A DNA stretch of 64,000 nt from Bretschneidera sinensis (lineage: Eukaryota; Streptophyta; Magnoliopsida; Brassicales; Akaniaceae). The DNA is taken from NCBI GenBank assembly GCA_023935145.1, contig CM043701.1:74894817-74958816 (forward strand), written 5' to 3'. Of the stretch, positions 52,438 to 63,423 are shown in pieces (positions within the stretch are counted from its first letter, which is position 1; every line of letters starts with the position of its first letter). A program made the position numbers and the translations under genes. The notes under the pieces are model-generated. The model ran no database searches, had not been told where the DNA came from, and saw nothing but the letters and a program-made list of their open reading frames with translations.

Positions 52438-54150
52438 TTTATTTATATCTTATGAAACTTGATACTAGCACTCTACTATCACTACACATGTCATGCTATC
52501 CATTCTCTATCAATCTCTTCCTCTTATTTATTGGTTCACCTTAAAACCATCAATTATTTCATAATTTCCTCGGGATGAGGTTCACATCATAAAGTCTACC
52601 ATTTAGATGGTTCTTATCACCATAATTGTCTTTCTATGAGACTCATCCATCTATAAATACATTCACGATAATACACCACACATCAGCATTTCAATAATGC
52701 AAGCGATAATTAAAATAGATGCAATGCATGAATTAATATTATGGGAACGTCTTCCCACATGTCGACATGTTTTTATTATCTTAGACCGGCCCCCTCCTGG
52801 TTCTTTTATTTACAGCTTATCCCGACTGTCACGGATTTATTTCGAGCATACACCGGCTGTCACGATGTCCTTTTTATTTCCAGCATATACCGGCTGTCAC
52901 GGTTTTTCAATTAGACCGGCCCCTTCTCAGTTCTTTTGGTTCTTTTATTTAATGCATATGCATATGAACAATGATATGAATTATGCATATGAACAGTAAT
53001 ATAAAAACAATGTGAACTCAAAATATTTAAATTTAGTTATCCTGTCTTTCCTCAAATTATTATAAAAATTTTCACTAAATTCCTCTCATCATAAATCACA
53101 TCAAATCATCCATCTTAGCTTGTAAAGATCCACTAAATTTCATCTCCTCATAATTCATATCAAAACATCAACCATAACTTATCAAGAATTTCACCTATCG
53201 CTTTTACTAAATCAACTTTTTATTCCTAAAATATTATTTCTCCCCTAATAATTTTTTACATGTCCAAAATTCATATCATATCTATCAACCAAAACTTTAT
53301 CTATCACCAAAACATAAGCTAATAATTTATTTTAATATTATCACTAGATTTTTCATTTTTATTTAGATTACTTAAAGTAAATCCAACTCACCACGTAGCA
53401 CTTAAAGCTACCCGTGGATCACCTCCTTGCGTTTTCCGTTCCACTCAAAAATTCCCCCTGGTTGTAGAACATCAACACCTGACATCATATTTATATTAAA
53501 TTTATAATTTATTCTTCAATTCATTATAAACCACACCATTTGAAAATTGCCACTTTGACTTCTTAGGAAATTTCATGAATGCTAAAAATTGAAAAATAAC
53601 CACTTTGTTATTACCTTATGTTTTTCTGATAGCTTCCTATGATTCTTTATAAAATTCCGCAGTAAACCCCTTCAAAATTTTACGCTTTTGACATTTCTTT
53701 CAGTTCCCAAATGTTTAAACAAAACACATAATGAAATGAAAACTAAATGAATTTTGGTAAGGAAAAATTTGCGTTTACAAGTTAGTGTATATATATAAGT
53801 TGGCTGCAACATAAAAAATTTCGGCTGCCTAAAAATTTTTCAACTCAGCAGTATTCTCTCCCTCTCCTGCCTCCACGTTTTGGAGATGTGCAAGGCGTGC
53901 ACACCTCCTTCAAATTTTAATCAACATTTGGCAGCAGTTGCTATCACCTGCTGCCACATTTTTTTTTTTTGACTTTTCTTTTCTTTTCTTTTCTTTCTTC
54001 CTGACCTCTTTGGACATCCCTGTTTTTTTTTTAGAATTGCTTTATTCCAATTGGACTTTTCGCATTTAAAATATCTATATTTTATTTTAACTTTATATAA
54101 TATTTATCAAAGTACTTCTTTACCCTTATTTTATGATTACAGGTATTACA
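52438..54150 (-). repeat. Inverted chromovirus LTR fragment in H
   Basis: The reverse complement starts TGTAATACCTG and is colinear with G's LTR for about 1.7 kb. It forms a long inverted repeat with 29626-31290. It includes the minisatellite (52760-52945) and an AAAAG run (53960-54000, as TTTTC). ORFs 52275-52544 and 52697-52999 cross the junction or minisatellite and are artefacts. Confidence 0.88.
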
Positions 54151-55320
54151 ATTCTACCCACCTTACAAAAATTTTGTTCTTAATTCCTTTCTTTACTCCA
54201 GAAACAAAATGTGAATAATATTTCTTCATACTTGTCTCACACTTTCACGTAATCTCTTCAACATCCTTATTCCATCCCATAACTTGAACTAATGCAATTA
54301 TTTTATTATACAAGATTTGTTCTTTTGTCTAAAATCCTTATTGGTACTTGTATGTACACTGAATCTTTCTGAATTTTTATAACTTAGCTCGAAATATCAT
54401 GTAAACACTTTCTTAAAAGTGAAACATGAAATACATTATATAAATGTTTTAATTCTGGAGGCAAATCCAGGCTACTCACAACTAACCCAACTTTCTCAAC
54501 AACCTCATAGGGTCCCACATACCTTGGAATCAGCTTCCCTTTTCCTGTTTAAATCTCAATATACACTTTCATTGAGATATTTTTCAATACACTCAATCAC
54601 CTACTTGAAACTCGAGAGGTCTTCTTCTATTATTAGCATAGCTATTCGGCCTACTCAGTGCTATTTTACGGTTCTCTTTAACCAGTTTGGTGCTCTCAGT
54701 TGTTAACTCAATAATTGATGGACCAAATATATTTCTCTCTCCCATTTCTTCCCAATATATAGGAGTTTCTACACCTCCTATCATTCAATGCCTCAATCGG
54801 TGCCATCATAATATTAGTTTGATACTAATTATTATCAACAATTTCAATCGATGGCGTGTAAGCATTCCAAATTTATTGAGGACTCATCACATTTGCCCTT
54901 AACATATCTTCTAGTACTCTAAAAAGTCTTCCTGTTTGACCAAGAAATTTTTTTATTAAATTTCGACTGTGTACCCGTGGCTTTCTAAAAGCTTTATCCA
55001 AAACCAATATGTAAATCTAGCATTTCTAAATGAAACTATTCTCAAAAATACTCCATACAACCTCACAATCTCCGCTATATTCTTCTTCAATCCTGACCAC
55101 AAAAAATTCTGTCTCAATCCTCTATACATCTTATTGTTACTTGGTTGCATCGAATCTACATTATCATGTGCCTCTCTCATTATCTATTTTCTCAAATCTG
55201 CATTATTGGGAACATTGTTTCTATATTCTAAGACCAAGATACCATCATTTCAACTTTTGAACTTATATTACTTTCTAGTAAGCACTCAATGCTTAATCTT
55301 TTCTATCTTTTCATCTCTAC
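54151..55320 (-). pseudogene. H integrase and chromodomain-like tail
   Basis: Minus-strand pieces: MREAHDNVDSMQPSNNKMYR (54956-55180), integrase core text with FRNARFTYWFWIKLLESHG, and METPIYWEEMGERNIFGPSI with RPNSYANNRRRPLEFQVGD (54593-54784), then the chromodomain-like tail to 54166. The same regions as A 3940-5425, with an independent set of stops. The sequence is broken in every frame. Confidence 0.82.
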
Positions 55321-56389
55321 CTTGCATTTCTAAAGCATTTTACTATGAATGACTGTATAACCATATTTGCTATCCATGATCCTCTATTTCTGATATTCAA
55401 CTTCATTCTTATCTCTTTTAAATCTATCATCAATTTCACATCAGGACTCCCAATAGCAGACAATCTTCTTATAGATTTTCTACTCAATGCATCAGCTATC
55501 ATCCTCGCATTTTCTTGATGACAGTGAATTGTACAATCATAGTTACTAATCAACTCCATCCACCATCTTTGCCTCAAATAAAACTCTCTCTGGGCAGGTA
55601 AGTATGTCAAACTATTATAACCCATGAATATCTAAGTGGCTCCATATAGATGATGTCTCCAATATTTAAAGTAAACACTATAGCTGCCAACTCTAAGTCA
55701 TGAGTAGAGAAATTTTTATCATGAATCTTCAATTGCCTAGAAGTATAGGCCATAGCTTTCCTATGTTACACATATCCCAATCATTGATGTGATGCATCAC
55801 TATACACCACAAATCCTTCGTCACCATAAAGAAATGCCAATACTGGAGCTGTAATCAATTTCTCCTTTAGAAATGGGAAATTTTTCTCATACTTCCCTCA
55901 CCATACAAATCTCACCTCTTTCCTGGTAAGTCTATTCAACATTATTGCAATAATAGAAAATTCTGAAAGCATCTTCTATAATAACCAACTAACCCCAAGA
56001 AAATTCTAATCTCAGTCACATTAGTTGGTCTCTCCCAACTTAACATTGTCTCTACCTTTTGTGGATCAACTATTATGCCATCTCCCAATATTACATGTTC
56101 CAAGAAAGTTATTTCATTCAGCCAACACTCACACTTAGAGAATTTTGCATATACTTTCTCTCTCTTCAGAATCTCTAACACACTGTTTAATGTTTCACAT
56201 GTTCTTCCTTTTAGAATATATTAAAATGTCAAATATAACCATAAACTTGTTAAGATATAGTTTAAACACTCTATTCATCAAGTCCATGAATGTTTCTGCA
56301 ACATTAGTTAATCCAAATGACATCACAAGAATCTTATGATCATAACGTGTCCCAAAAGTAGTCTTAGGCACGTCTTTATTCTCTATCCT
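55317..56389 (-). pseudogene. H reverse transcriptase and RNase H
   Basis: RT pieces on the minus strand: [40 protein letters not shown] and the catalytic box VIFDILIYS (an IDD form missing a residue), then KFSKCECWLNEITFLEHVIL and VDPQKVETMLSWERPTNVTE with IRIFLGLVGYYRRCFQNF (55942-56181), then the thumb/early RNase H that A has lost (about 55,630-55,940), and RNase [21 protein letters not shown] with [10 protein letters not shown] (55317-55625). RT is cut after the LRIE codons by element I at 56390. Confidence 0.85.
56385..56389. repeat. Candidate target site of element I (ATCCT)
   Basis: Five bases before I's LTR start. The partner copy lies beyond the window. Confidence 0.45.
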
Positions 56390-57598
56390 TGATGAGAGCC
56401 ATAAAATGCATCTCAACAGTGCTTAATCGTTAGTATTTTAGAGTTGATCTCGGTCTTAATCATACTTTTACATGTTAATAACTCTAAAGTGATATTCATA
56501 AATTATTGACTTAATTTGATGCATTTTCAGGTGCCTTAAAGTCCAAAAGAAATGGAAAAGATATGATCGCTTAAAGCACAAAGTTTTGATACATATAGGA
56601 GTGGAAGAGTGGTTACGAAGAGACAAAATGATGAAAAACATTCAAAACCCAAGAGCTAAAGCATGCCAAGACCAAGAAAAATTGTTTCAGCACTTGAAGA
56701 AGCTAGGAGCATCAGTGTGCACCATGGTGTGGCCAGAGCAGTGCCGCACCTCTAAGTGACTATTTTAAGCCCACAAATACCCTTGAACCCTTGTACTATA
56801 AATAGGACACTTAGGGTTAAAGAAAAGGGGAATCAAGGTCCAGAAACTCAAAGAAGCAGCCTCATTCTCCTCCATCAAAGTGTTCAGCCATGAGTTCCAT
56901 GGCGAACTAATCTCCAAGTAAGGCAAAGAGATGAATCCCTAGGTTTTATTGTTATTTAATTCCTTTATTAGTTCAGTTGTAATTGGGATTTATTGTCAAA
57001 TATTGTGATGACTTATTCTTTAATCTAATTAGAAGGATCTACTTTCAATCCAATGATTGTATCTTTCTCTTTGATATAAGTTTAGTCATGCTTGTCTCAT
57101 GTCAAGGTTGTTTGGATGTGATTGAGTCTGGTAGACTTATTCTCTAGGGTTGTCCATTACTGCAATATTTTTGTTAAAGATACATTATTGTTTCTTGATA
57201 ACTCTATAGTTTAGGCCATGTGTGTTTAACCAGTAAAGAAGAGTAAGTCATATCAATTACATTAGGGTTTGTATATGAGCTTTAATTGAATATCCACCGA
57301 TTGCTTGTTTAGGATGTGAAACTTGCAATCGAGATAAGAACAACTAAATTAAGATTGGAATAAAGGCAATGAGCTTAGGGAGGACTCCTGGAACCTTGTT
57401 GTTACTCTATTATTATTATTCTCAACGTGTCACATATTCTGCTCTCAATTACTTCATTATCAAAACTTCATCTATTCTCACCCGATCTTATTGTTCGTGT
57501 TTAGTTTTACATCTTCTCTTATAGTTAACTTGTTTCCCTGTGGAATCGACACCCCAAAGCTGTGCTACAACTACCGCATTACTCTTTAGGCGGAATCA
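56390..57598 (+). repeat. Element I 5' LTR
   Basis: 1209 bp, TGATGAGAGCCATAAAATGC to GGCGGAATCA. Short GC-rich block with CACCATGGTGTGGCC and GTGCCGCACC at 56707-56757; TATAAATA at 56797-56804, about 40 bp downstream. No gene. Confidence 0.88.
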
Positions 57599-57603
57599 AA
57601 TTT

Positions 57604-57621
57604 TGGTGCTGTTGTCGGGGA
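57604..57621 (+). other. Primer-binding site, element I
   Basis: TGGTGCTGTTGTCGGGGA, an Asp-tRNA-like complement with three mismatches. Confidence 0.8.
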
Positions 57622-57748
57622 TACGCACTTACTTACAAAAAGATTGTTAACTCTAAATAAAACAGCGCTATCGTTCCCTTCTTTAAATTTTTAATTTTTT
57701 GATTTTTTTGTTTTGGTTTACTTATCACTCGTAAAATTCAGTTGGTGT

Positions 57749-58989
57749 ATGCTTAGACTGAGAGATTCGAGAGGGAGATTCGTTAAAGGACCCGAGCTAG
57801 AAATACCCTTCCCTTCCACGTCCGTTAGTGAAACCTCGCCTAGATCAAATCCTAGTGTACACCCAACAGAAAATCCAGAAAACTTTGTTAACATGGCTAA
57901 AAACCCTAATGAAAAGGTTGCTAGGACATTTAGAGATTACCTACATCCTAGCCGGACAACCACACCATCATGCATTATGTTTCCAGCCAACACTCGCCAT
58001 CAAGATTTTAAAACAGGGATGATACAATTACTCCCTACTTTTCTTGGCTTGGAAAACGAGAACCCATATGTGCACATTAGAGAATTTGAGGAAGTAGTTG
58101 CGACTTTTCATAGTCATGATGCAACTGATGATATCGTGAGACTCAAGTTTTTTCCTTTCTCCTTGAAGGATAGAGCTAAGAGTTGGTTAGACTCACTGAG
58201 ACCACGATCAATTGGGTCATTGAATGAGATGACCCAAGTCTTTTTTAACAAATACTTCCCTCAACATAAGACTAATACATTGAAAAGACAAATCTCCACC
58301 TTTGCACAAAAAGAAAATGAGACTTTGTATCAGTCTTGGGAGAAATTTAAAGAGCTGTTAAGTATGTGTCCACATCATGGGTATGAAAATTGGTGTTTAG
58401 TGAGCTATTTCTATGAGGGTCTTACCTATAGAGAACGCCAATTTGTAGAGATGATGTGTAATGGTGAGTTTCTGCAAAAAGACCCTGATGAGGCTATTGA
58501 GTACCTTAATTAGCTTGCTGAAAAAGCTCACACATGGACTGGACCTAGTGCTACTAAAAGCACAAATAGGTCACGACCTATAGAAAATCCTAGTGGTAGA
58601 GGAATCTACCATCTTAGGGAAGAGGATAACCTTAAGGCCAAGGTCGAGATGCTTACTAGGGAGTTAGAGGCATTAAAAACTAAAAAGCCAACACACATGG
58701 TTAATCAAGCCAAACCTTTAGAACCATGTTTTGTGTGTGGCGGGGTTGATCATCCTGCCCAAGATTGCCCCACATTTGTTAACATGAGAGGGCTGTACGA
58801 GGAACAATGTAATGCCTTAGGCATGTACAAGAAGCCTTCAGCACTCTTCTCTAACACTTAAAATCCGGGGTGGTGAAATCACCCCAACTTCAACTGGAAA
58901 TCTGAAAATCAGCAGCAAGCACAACCCCCTAGATCATACCCAGCACCTTATCATGTACCCTCCTCCTCTAGAAACACTTTAGAAGGCAC
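57749..58989 (+). pseudogene. gag: Element I gag, truncated by element J
   Basis: I chose ATG 57749 (MLRLRDSRGRFVKGPELEIP) because it aligns with F's start. The capsid is intact: YLHPSRTTTPSCIMFPANTR, TGMIQLLPTFLGLENENPYV, LKFFPFSLKDRAKSWLDSLR, FFNKYFPQHKTNTLKRQIST, QSWEKFKELLSMCPHHGYEN. A TAG at 58511 is followed in the same frame by coiled text (KVEMLTRELEALKTKKPTHM) and the CCHC knuckle CFVCGGVDHPAQDC. Further stops are at 58859 and near 58874. No frameshift is seen up to J's insertion at 58990. Confidence 0.9.
58985..58989. repeat. Candidate target site of element J (GGCAC)
   Basis: Five bases before J's LTR. The second copy lies outside the window. Confidence 0.45.
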
Positions 58990-60692
58990 TGATAAGAGCC
59001 ATAAAATGCATTATAATCGTACTTATTTGTTAGCACTTTACGGTTGATTTAGGTCTTAATTGCATTTTTATTCATTAACAACTCTAAAGTGGTATTTTTG
59101 GAGCATTAATTTATTTCGGTGCATTTTTTAGGTATCTTGATCTAAAAGAGATGGAAGAGCTATCATCATTTTAAACACGAAGCTCCATTGAACACTCAAG
59201 CAAAAGAATGGTCGTGGAAGAGCCAAGATGAAGAGAAACTAAGAAAGGAGTTTTCATTAAGTTGCTAGAGTTGCCAAACAAATCAATCATCTTTACAAAT
59301 TAAACTGTATTGATGTAGGAAGAACAAAAAGTGTGCCATATATGCTCAGAAATATCTGGAAGTCTACTTTCTGGAGGATTTTACGGTTCATTAAAATCAT
59401 TTTTCGAGAGAAAGTTATGGCAATTTTAGCGGATAGAGGTCAGACCTCCTGGTTCAGCATCAGCCCGCGCCGCACCTCACAACACCAAAATGCACAGAGA
59501 GGATAGAGACTCAAGGCTGCAGTGCTAGGATGTTGGTGCTGCAGTGCTGGTAGCTGACACAAAGAAGGAATTGGACAGAAAGTTGGCGCTGCAGCCCCAG
59601 AATTAGGGTTTTTTGTGTGTCTTGGCACTGCAGCGCTGGGATGTTGGCGCTGCAGTGCCAGCCCATGAATTTTGAATCTATAAATTAAAACCCTAGCTGA
59701 ACAAGAATGGGAGGCAGTAGAGAGAAGAAAGAAAATAGAATTTGTAGGAGAGGAGACACGAAAGGAGGCTTGGAGACACTCCGGGAGGCTACGCATCAAG
59801 CTTTTAATCATTCTTCTTCGGTTTTGTATTCTTCTATTCTATCTATGTTGATGCTTTATAATATGAATATGGGTCATTTGAACATGATTATGGAGTAGAT
59901 ATTTTTGTGTTAAGGATAGATGGATCGTAAACCTTTATCTTGATTTGTTGTTTGGACAAGTGGAATTTAATGTGTTTTTCAAAGAGTGTGTTTTATTGTT
60001 CTTAATGCTTTTTATTATTTTGATTCCTTCTTTGGGCATGGTGATGTGTCGAATAGAGAAGCCATGCTCTTATGAATGGTTGAACTAATAAATGTGATAT
60101 TGGATTTTTATGTATGCAAATGCCACGGTAAAACATGCCATGAATGGAATAGGAGTAACCGAATAGGGATTCTAGGAAGTTCATGTGGTCCGTTTAAATC
60201 GTAACCGAATAAGGAGATTTAACTGAAAGGAATACAAAAACACTTAATGCTTCTCAATTTGAGTTAATCTAGAATAGATCTGGAATACGGATATTCAAAG
60301 TTAATGATTCTTGAGATTGTGGTTAGACCCGGAATATGGATAACCAATTTATTGGAGATTCTACCATCTTGGAAAACATATTAAACGAAACTTATCCATT
60401 CGAAACTCTTGTCAATTATGGTTTAGGTGAAGTCGAGTCCTTAGCACGTTAGTTCATAAGAGTTTTCATTCCAAAATTTGCTAATCTCCCATTATTTACT
60501 ATTGCGTTCTGTTTTTCCTTAGTTAATTGTTAGTAAATCTTTCCTCTACAATTATTCGTTTGCTCAAATAACAGTAAAAGTTAAGTCATAATTTTTGTAG
60601 TATTTGATCAGTCCTCGTTGGGAACAATATTCACTCATCATTTTATTACTTGAAAGATTAGTGCACTTGCTAGTGTCAATTTCATCGTATCA
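58990..60692 (+). repeat. Element J 5' LTR
   Basis: 1703 bp, TGATAAGAGCCATAAAATGC to ATCGTATCA. The array of GCGCTGCAGC-like palindromic words (59455-59664) ends 15 bp before TATAAATT (59679-59686). Four AT-rich stretches with GGAATA/GGATA words follow (60150-60360). ORFs 59440-59811 (-) and 59707-59898 (+) overlap the array and are not supported. Confidence 0.88.
59455..59664 (+). promoter_or_regulatory. GC-rich palindromic motif array in U3, element J
   Basis: Repeated GGCGCTGCAGTGC, TGCTGCAGTGCTGG and GCACTGCAGCGCTGG around a central CTGCAG palindrome. The same words recur in J's 3' spacer (63626-63835). The promoter role is inferred from adjacency to the TATA box. Confidence 0.72.
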
Positions 60693-60698
60693 AATTTT

Positions 60699-60716
60699 TG
60701 GTGCTGTTGCCGGGGA
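60699..60716 (+). other. Primer-binding site, element J
   Basis: TGGTGCTGTTGCCGGGGA, matching the Asp-tRNA complement except at two positions. Confidence 0.85.
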
Positions 60717-60819
60717 TTGAAATAAACTATTACATTTATTGTGATTCAACTTGTTAATTTGAGAGTTTTTTTTTAATTTGGTTTTTAAGTCTATTTTGCA
60801 GGGCTTTCGATTCTAGTGC

Positions 60820-61947
60820 ATGACACGTACTAGTGGGAGAATACTTGCAGAACCTAATCCAGAGATTGAGTGCACATTTCATTCTTTGAGAAGAGCAGCA
60901 CCAGTAACAATTAATACAATGGCAGAAGGAAACAATGCAGAGGTGCAACGTGCACTATGGGATTATGCCATGCCAAAGATGGATGGTGTTGAATCTAGCA
61001 TTCGGCGACCACCTATGCAAGCGAACAATTTTGAAATTAAGCCCGCCATCATTCAGATGATTCAGCATTCAGTACAATTTGGGAGCCTATCGCAAGAAGA
61101 TCCAAATGTTCACTTGGCAAATTTCTTTGAAATTTGTGACACATTTAAGCATAACGGAGTATCGGAGGATGCAATTCACTTAAGGCTTTTCCCATTTTCA
61201 TTAAGGGATAAAGCAAAAAGCTGGTTGACTTCTTTGCCTACTGGATCCATAACAACATGGGCAGAACTGGCACAAAAGTTTTTAGGGAAATACTTCCCTC
61301 CTGCAAAAACTGTAAAGTTACGTAATGAAATTACTATGTTATTGCAGGTCGATCGAGAGTCACTCTATGAGGCATGGGAGCGCTTTAAAGACCTGTTGAG
61401 AAGATGTCCTCATCACGAGTTGCCGACTTGGATGCAGGTACAAACTTTTTATAACGGTTTAACCAGTTCAACCCGAAATATGATTGATGCAGCTGTAGGT
61501 GGCACGATCATGAAAAAAACTCCAGAAGAGGCTCTTGAATTGCTAGAAGAGATGGCCACAAGTTCTTATCAATGGCCAGTTGAAAGGCTACCTGTTAATA
61601 GAGCTTCAGGATTGCACAATATAGATGCTGTTACAGCTTTAACAGCACAAATGGAGGTTCTCACCAAGAAGATTAATGGACTTAATCCCAACTCACATAC
61701 AATATGTGAATTGTGTGGTGGTAGTGGCCATCACAGCAGTAGCTGTCAAGGTAATCAGTTTGCATATAATTCATCTGCTGAACAAGCTAATTTTGTTTCA
61801 AATTTTCACAGGCAGAACAATCCATATAGCAACACATATAATCCAAGATGGAGGAATCATCCAAACTTCTCGTGGAATCAAAGCAATGCAAAGCAACCTA
61901 ATCCTGAATATACCCATCAAGAAAAGAAGTCCAAGTTGGAGATATGA
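60820..61947 (+). CDS. gag: Element J gag, open for 375 codons
   Basis: ATG 60820 (MTRTSGRILAEPNPEIECTF). The retrotransposon gag domain is complete: EIKPAIIQMIQHSVQFGSLS, DPNVHLANFFEICDTFKHNG, LRLFPFSLRDKAKSWLTSLP, FLGKYFPPAKTVKLRNEITM, EAWERFKDLLRRCPHHELPT, FYNGLTSSTRNMIDAAVGGT. An intact CCHC knuckle CELCGGSGHHSSSC follows, then an Asn-rich segment. It ends TGA at 61945, where a one-base slip breaks the expected run-on into the next frame (MMAKFLSTAETRF). It is the only undamaged long gag in the window, so J probably moved recently. It would make particles. Confidence 0.9.
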   Translation: MTRTSGRILAEPNPEIECTFHSLRRAAPVTINTMAEGNNAEVQRALWDYAMPKMDGVESSIRRPPMQANNFEIKPAIIQMIQHSVQFGSLSQEDPNVHLANFFEICDTFKHNGVSEDAIHLRLFPFSLRDKAKSWLTSLPTGSITTWAELAQKFLGKYFPPAKTVKLRNEITMLLQVDRESLYEAWERFKDLLRRCPHHELPTWMQVQTFYNGLTSSTRNMIDAAVGGTIMKKTPEEALELLEEMATSSYQWPVERLPVNRASGLHNIDAVTALTAQMEVLTKKINGLNPNSHTICELCGGSGHHSSSCQGNQFAYNSSAEQANFVSNFHRQNNPYSNTYNPRWRNHPNFSWNQSNAKQPNPEYTHQEKKSKLEI

Positions 61948-62240
61948 TGGCCAAATTTTTAAGTACAGCAGAAACAAGATTCCAAAATCAAGAAGCATCC
62001 ATAAAAAATCTGGAAGTTCAAGTCGGTCAACTAGCGAACATAATTTCTGGATGTGCACAAGGCTCTCTCCTGAGCAACACAGAAAAGAATCCTAAGGAGG
62101 ATGTCAAGGCCATAACACTGAGGAGCGGCACACAATTGGAAGAGCCACAACCTAAGGAAATTACTCAGCAAGTTGACGAGAAAGAAGAGACCACGCAAGA
62201 AGAACATGTTTCAAAAAGAAGTCTACTGGTAAAGGTTTGA
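61944..62240 (+). pseudogene. Element J gag-protease linker
   Basis: Frame-shifted continuation of gag: QEASIKNLEVQVGQLANIIS (coiled, also found in E as NHEQTIQRLEAQMRQMAKEL), KEDVKAITLRSGTQLEEPQP and a Glu-rich end. The frame slips again near 62225 before the protease frame. Not a separate gene. Confidence 0.8.
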
Positions 62241-63223
62241 TCGATTCTAACTCTGAAACTAAATATATGCCACCTCTTCCCTATCCTTAGAAATTTATGA
62301 AAGAAAAATTAGATAAGCAATTTTCAAAATTTTTAGAGATTTTCAAGATATTGCATATTAACATTGCATTTGCAAAGGCTCTATCACAGATGCCTAGTTA
62401 CACTAAATTTTTGAAGGAAATTTTGTCTAATAAACGAAAGCTTGAGGAACATGGAACGGTGATGTTAACTGAAGAGTGGAGTGCCATACTGCAAAACAAG
62501 CTACCTCCAAAATCGAAAGATCCAGGGAGTTTTACTATACCTTGTACTTTAGGAAATTCATTTTTTGATAAAGCTTTATGTGACCTTGGTGCAAGTATCA
62601 ATCTTATGCCTCTTTCAATTTTCAGGAAACTTGGATTAGGAGAAGTAAAAAAAAAAACAGTATCATTGCAATTAGCTGATCAATCGATTTAGAGACCACG
62701 AGGAATTATAGAAGATGTACTGGTAAATGTTGATAAATTTATATTCCATGTCGACTTCATTGTTCTCGACATGGAAGAGGATCATGAGGTACCTCTTATA
62801 CTTGGACGTCCATTCCTTGCTACAGGGAGAGCCCTGATTGATGTACAACAAGAGAAATTGATTTTGAGAGTCAATGATGAGCAAGTAGTTTTTGATATGT
62901 ATAAAATTATGAAATACCCTTCTGGCTTATCTACTTCTTCTTGTTTTCATGTGGATATTGTTGATAACCAATTTGAGGAGTTTCAGGAGAAAACATTAAA
63001 TGAAGATACTTTGGAGAGATGTATCATAGAATCAAGAACTACTACCACTAAAGAACTCGTCGTCCAAGAAAAAGCAAGGAACTTGGAGTCTAAAATGGGA
63101 AAAGAAGTGCCAGAAGAACAAATAATTATAAATGAATTGAAAACTTTACTTGCTCATTTGAAATATTCTTATTTAGAGAAAAATATTTTCCCTGTTATAA
63201 TATCTTCTTCGTGGAAGTCCTAA
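62240..63223 (+). pseudogene. Element J aspartic protease and linker, ending at deletion junction
   Basis: Frame 62297 onward: FLKEILSNKRKLEEHGTVML, KDPGSFTIPCTLGNSFFDKA, the active site LCDLGASINLMPLSIFRKLG, a TAG at 62690, RPRGIIEDVLVNVDKFIFHV, then EVPLILGRPFLATGRALIDV and the protease-RT linker LLAHLKYSYLEKNIFPVIIS. The linker ends in SSSWKS and a TAA at 63221, just where RT should begin. DLGAS is intact. The late part is colinear with D's LPEHLTYAYLGENATLPVIV linker. Confidence 0.88.
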
Positions 63224-63423
63224 GAAGGCACATATTTCCAGGGAAGCTGAAAACTCGGTGGACTGGACCGTACACCGTGATAAGTGTCTCACCTTTTGGT
63301 GCTGTTGAGGTTCGACACGAGAAAAATAAGGAGACATTCAAGGTTAACGGGCATAGATTGAAGCACTACATTACGGGGACTTTTGACCCTCAATCGTCCA
63401 CCACCATTCTCCAAGAGCCATAA
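63211..63423 (+). pseudogene. Element J integrase C-terminal tail, joined directly after protease
   Basis: Reads HIFPGKLKTRWTGPYTVISV, SPFGAVEVRHEKNKETFKVN and GHRLKHYITGTF, the GPY-type tail of Athila integrase (D: FPGKLKSRWYSPYMVTKVFP, NGHRAKPYLD). Everything between the protease-RT linker and this tail (about 2.7 kb in D) is absent. The tail is shifted by one base relative to the protease frame, so unlike E's it is not in frame now. The stop is at 63421. Confidence 0.88.

Larger units (their letters stand above)
52438..56389 (-). mobile_element. Segment H: inverted chromovirus 3' part (truncated LTR and pol)
   Basis: On the minus strand: RT (from 56389), RNase H, integrase, chromodomain-like tail, polypurine tract (54151-54165), 3' LTR start (54150) running to an abrupt end at 52438. 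The LTR fragment (1713 bp) matches G's LTR from its start to about 31290 and shares its variant minisatellite. The join to G at 52437/52438 has no target duplication, so it is either an inversion within G or a second, truncated element. Confidence 0.8.
56390..58989 (+). mobile_element. Element I: Athila-like element, 5' LTR and gag only, cut by J
   Basis: LTR 56390-57598, primer site 57604, gag from 57749. LTR and gag are clearly related to F. At 58990 element J begins, so the rest of I lies to the right of the window. Confidence 0.88.

Noticed and set aside
54969..55352. 127-codon plus-strand ORF
   Set aside because: Antisense of H integrase.
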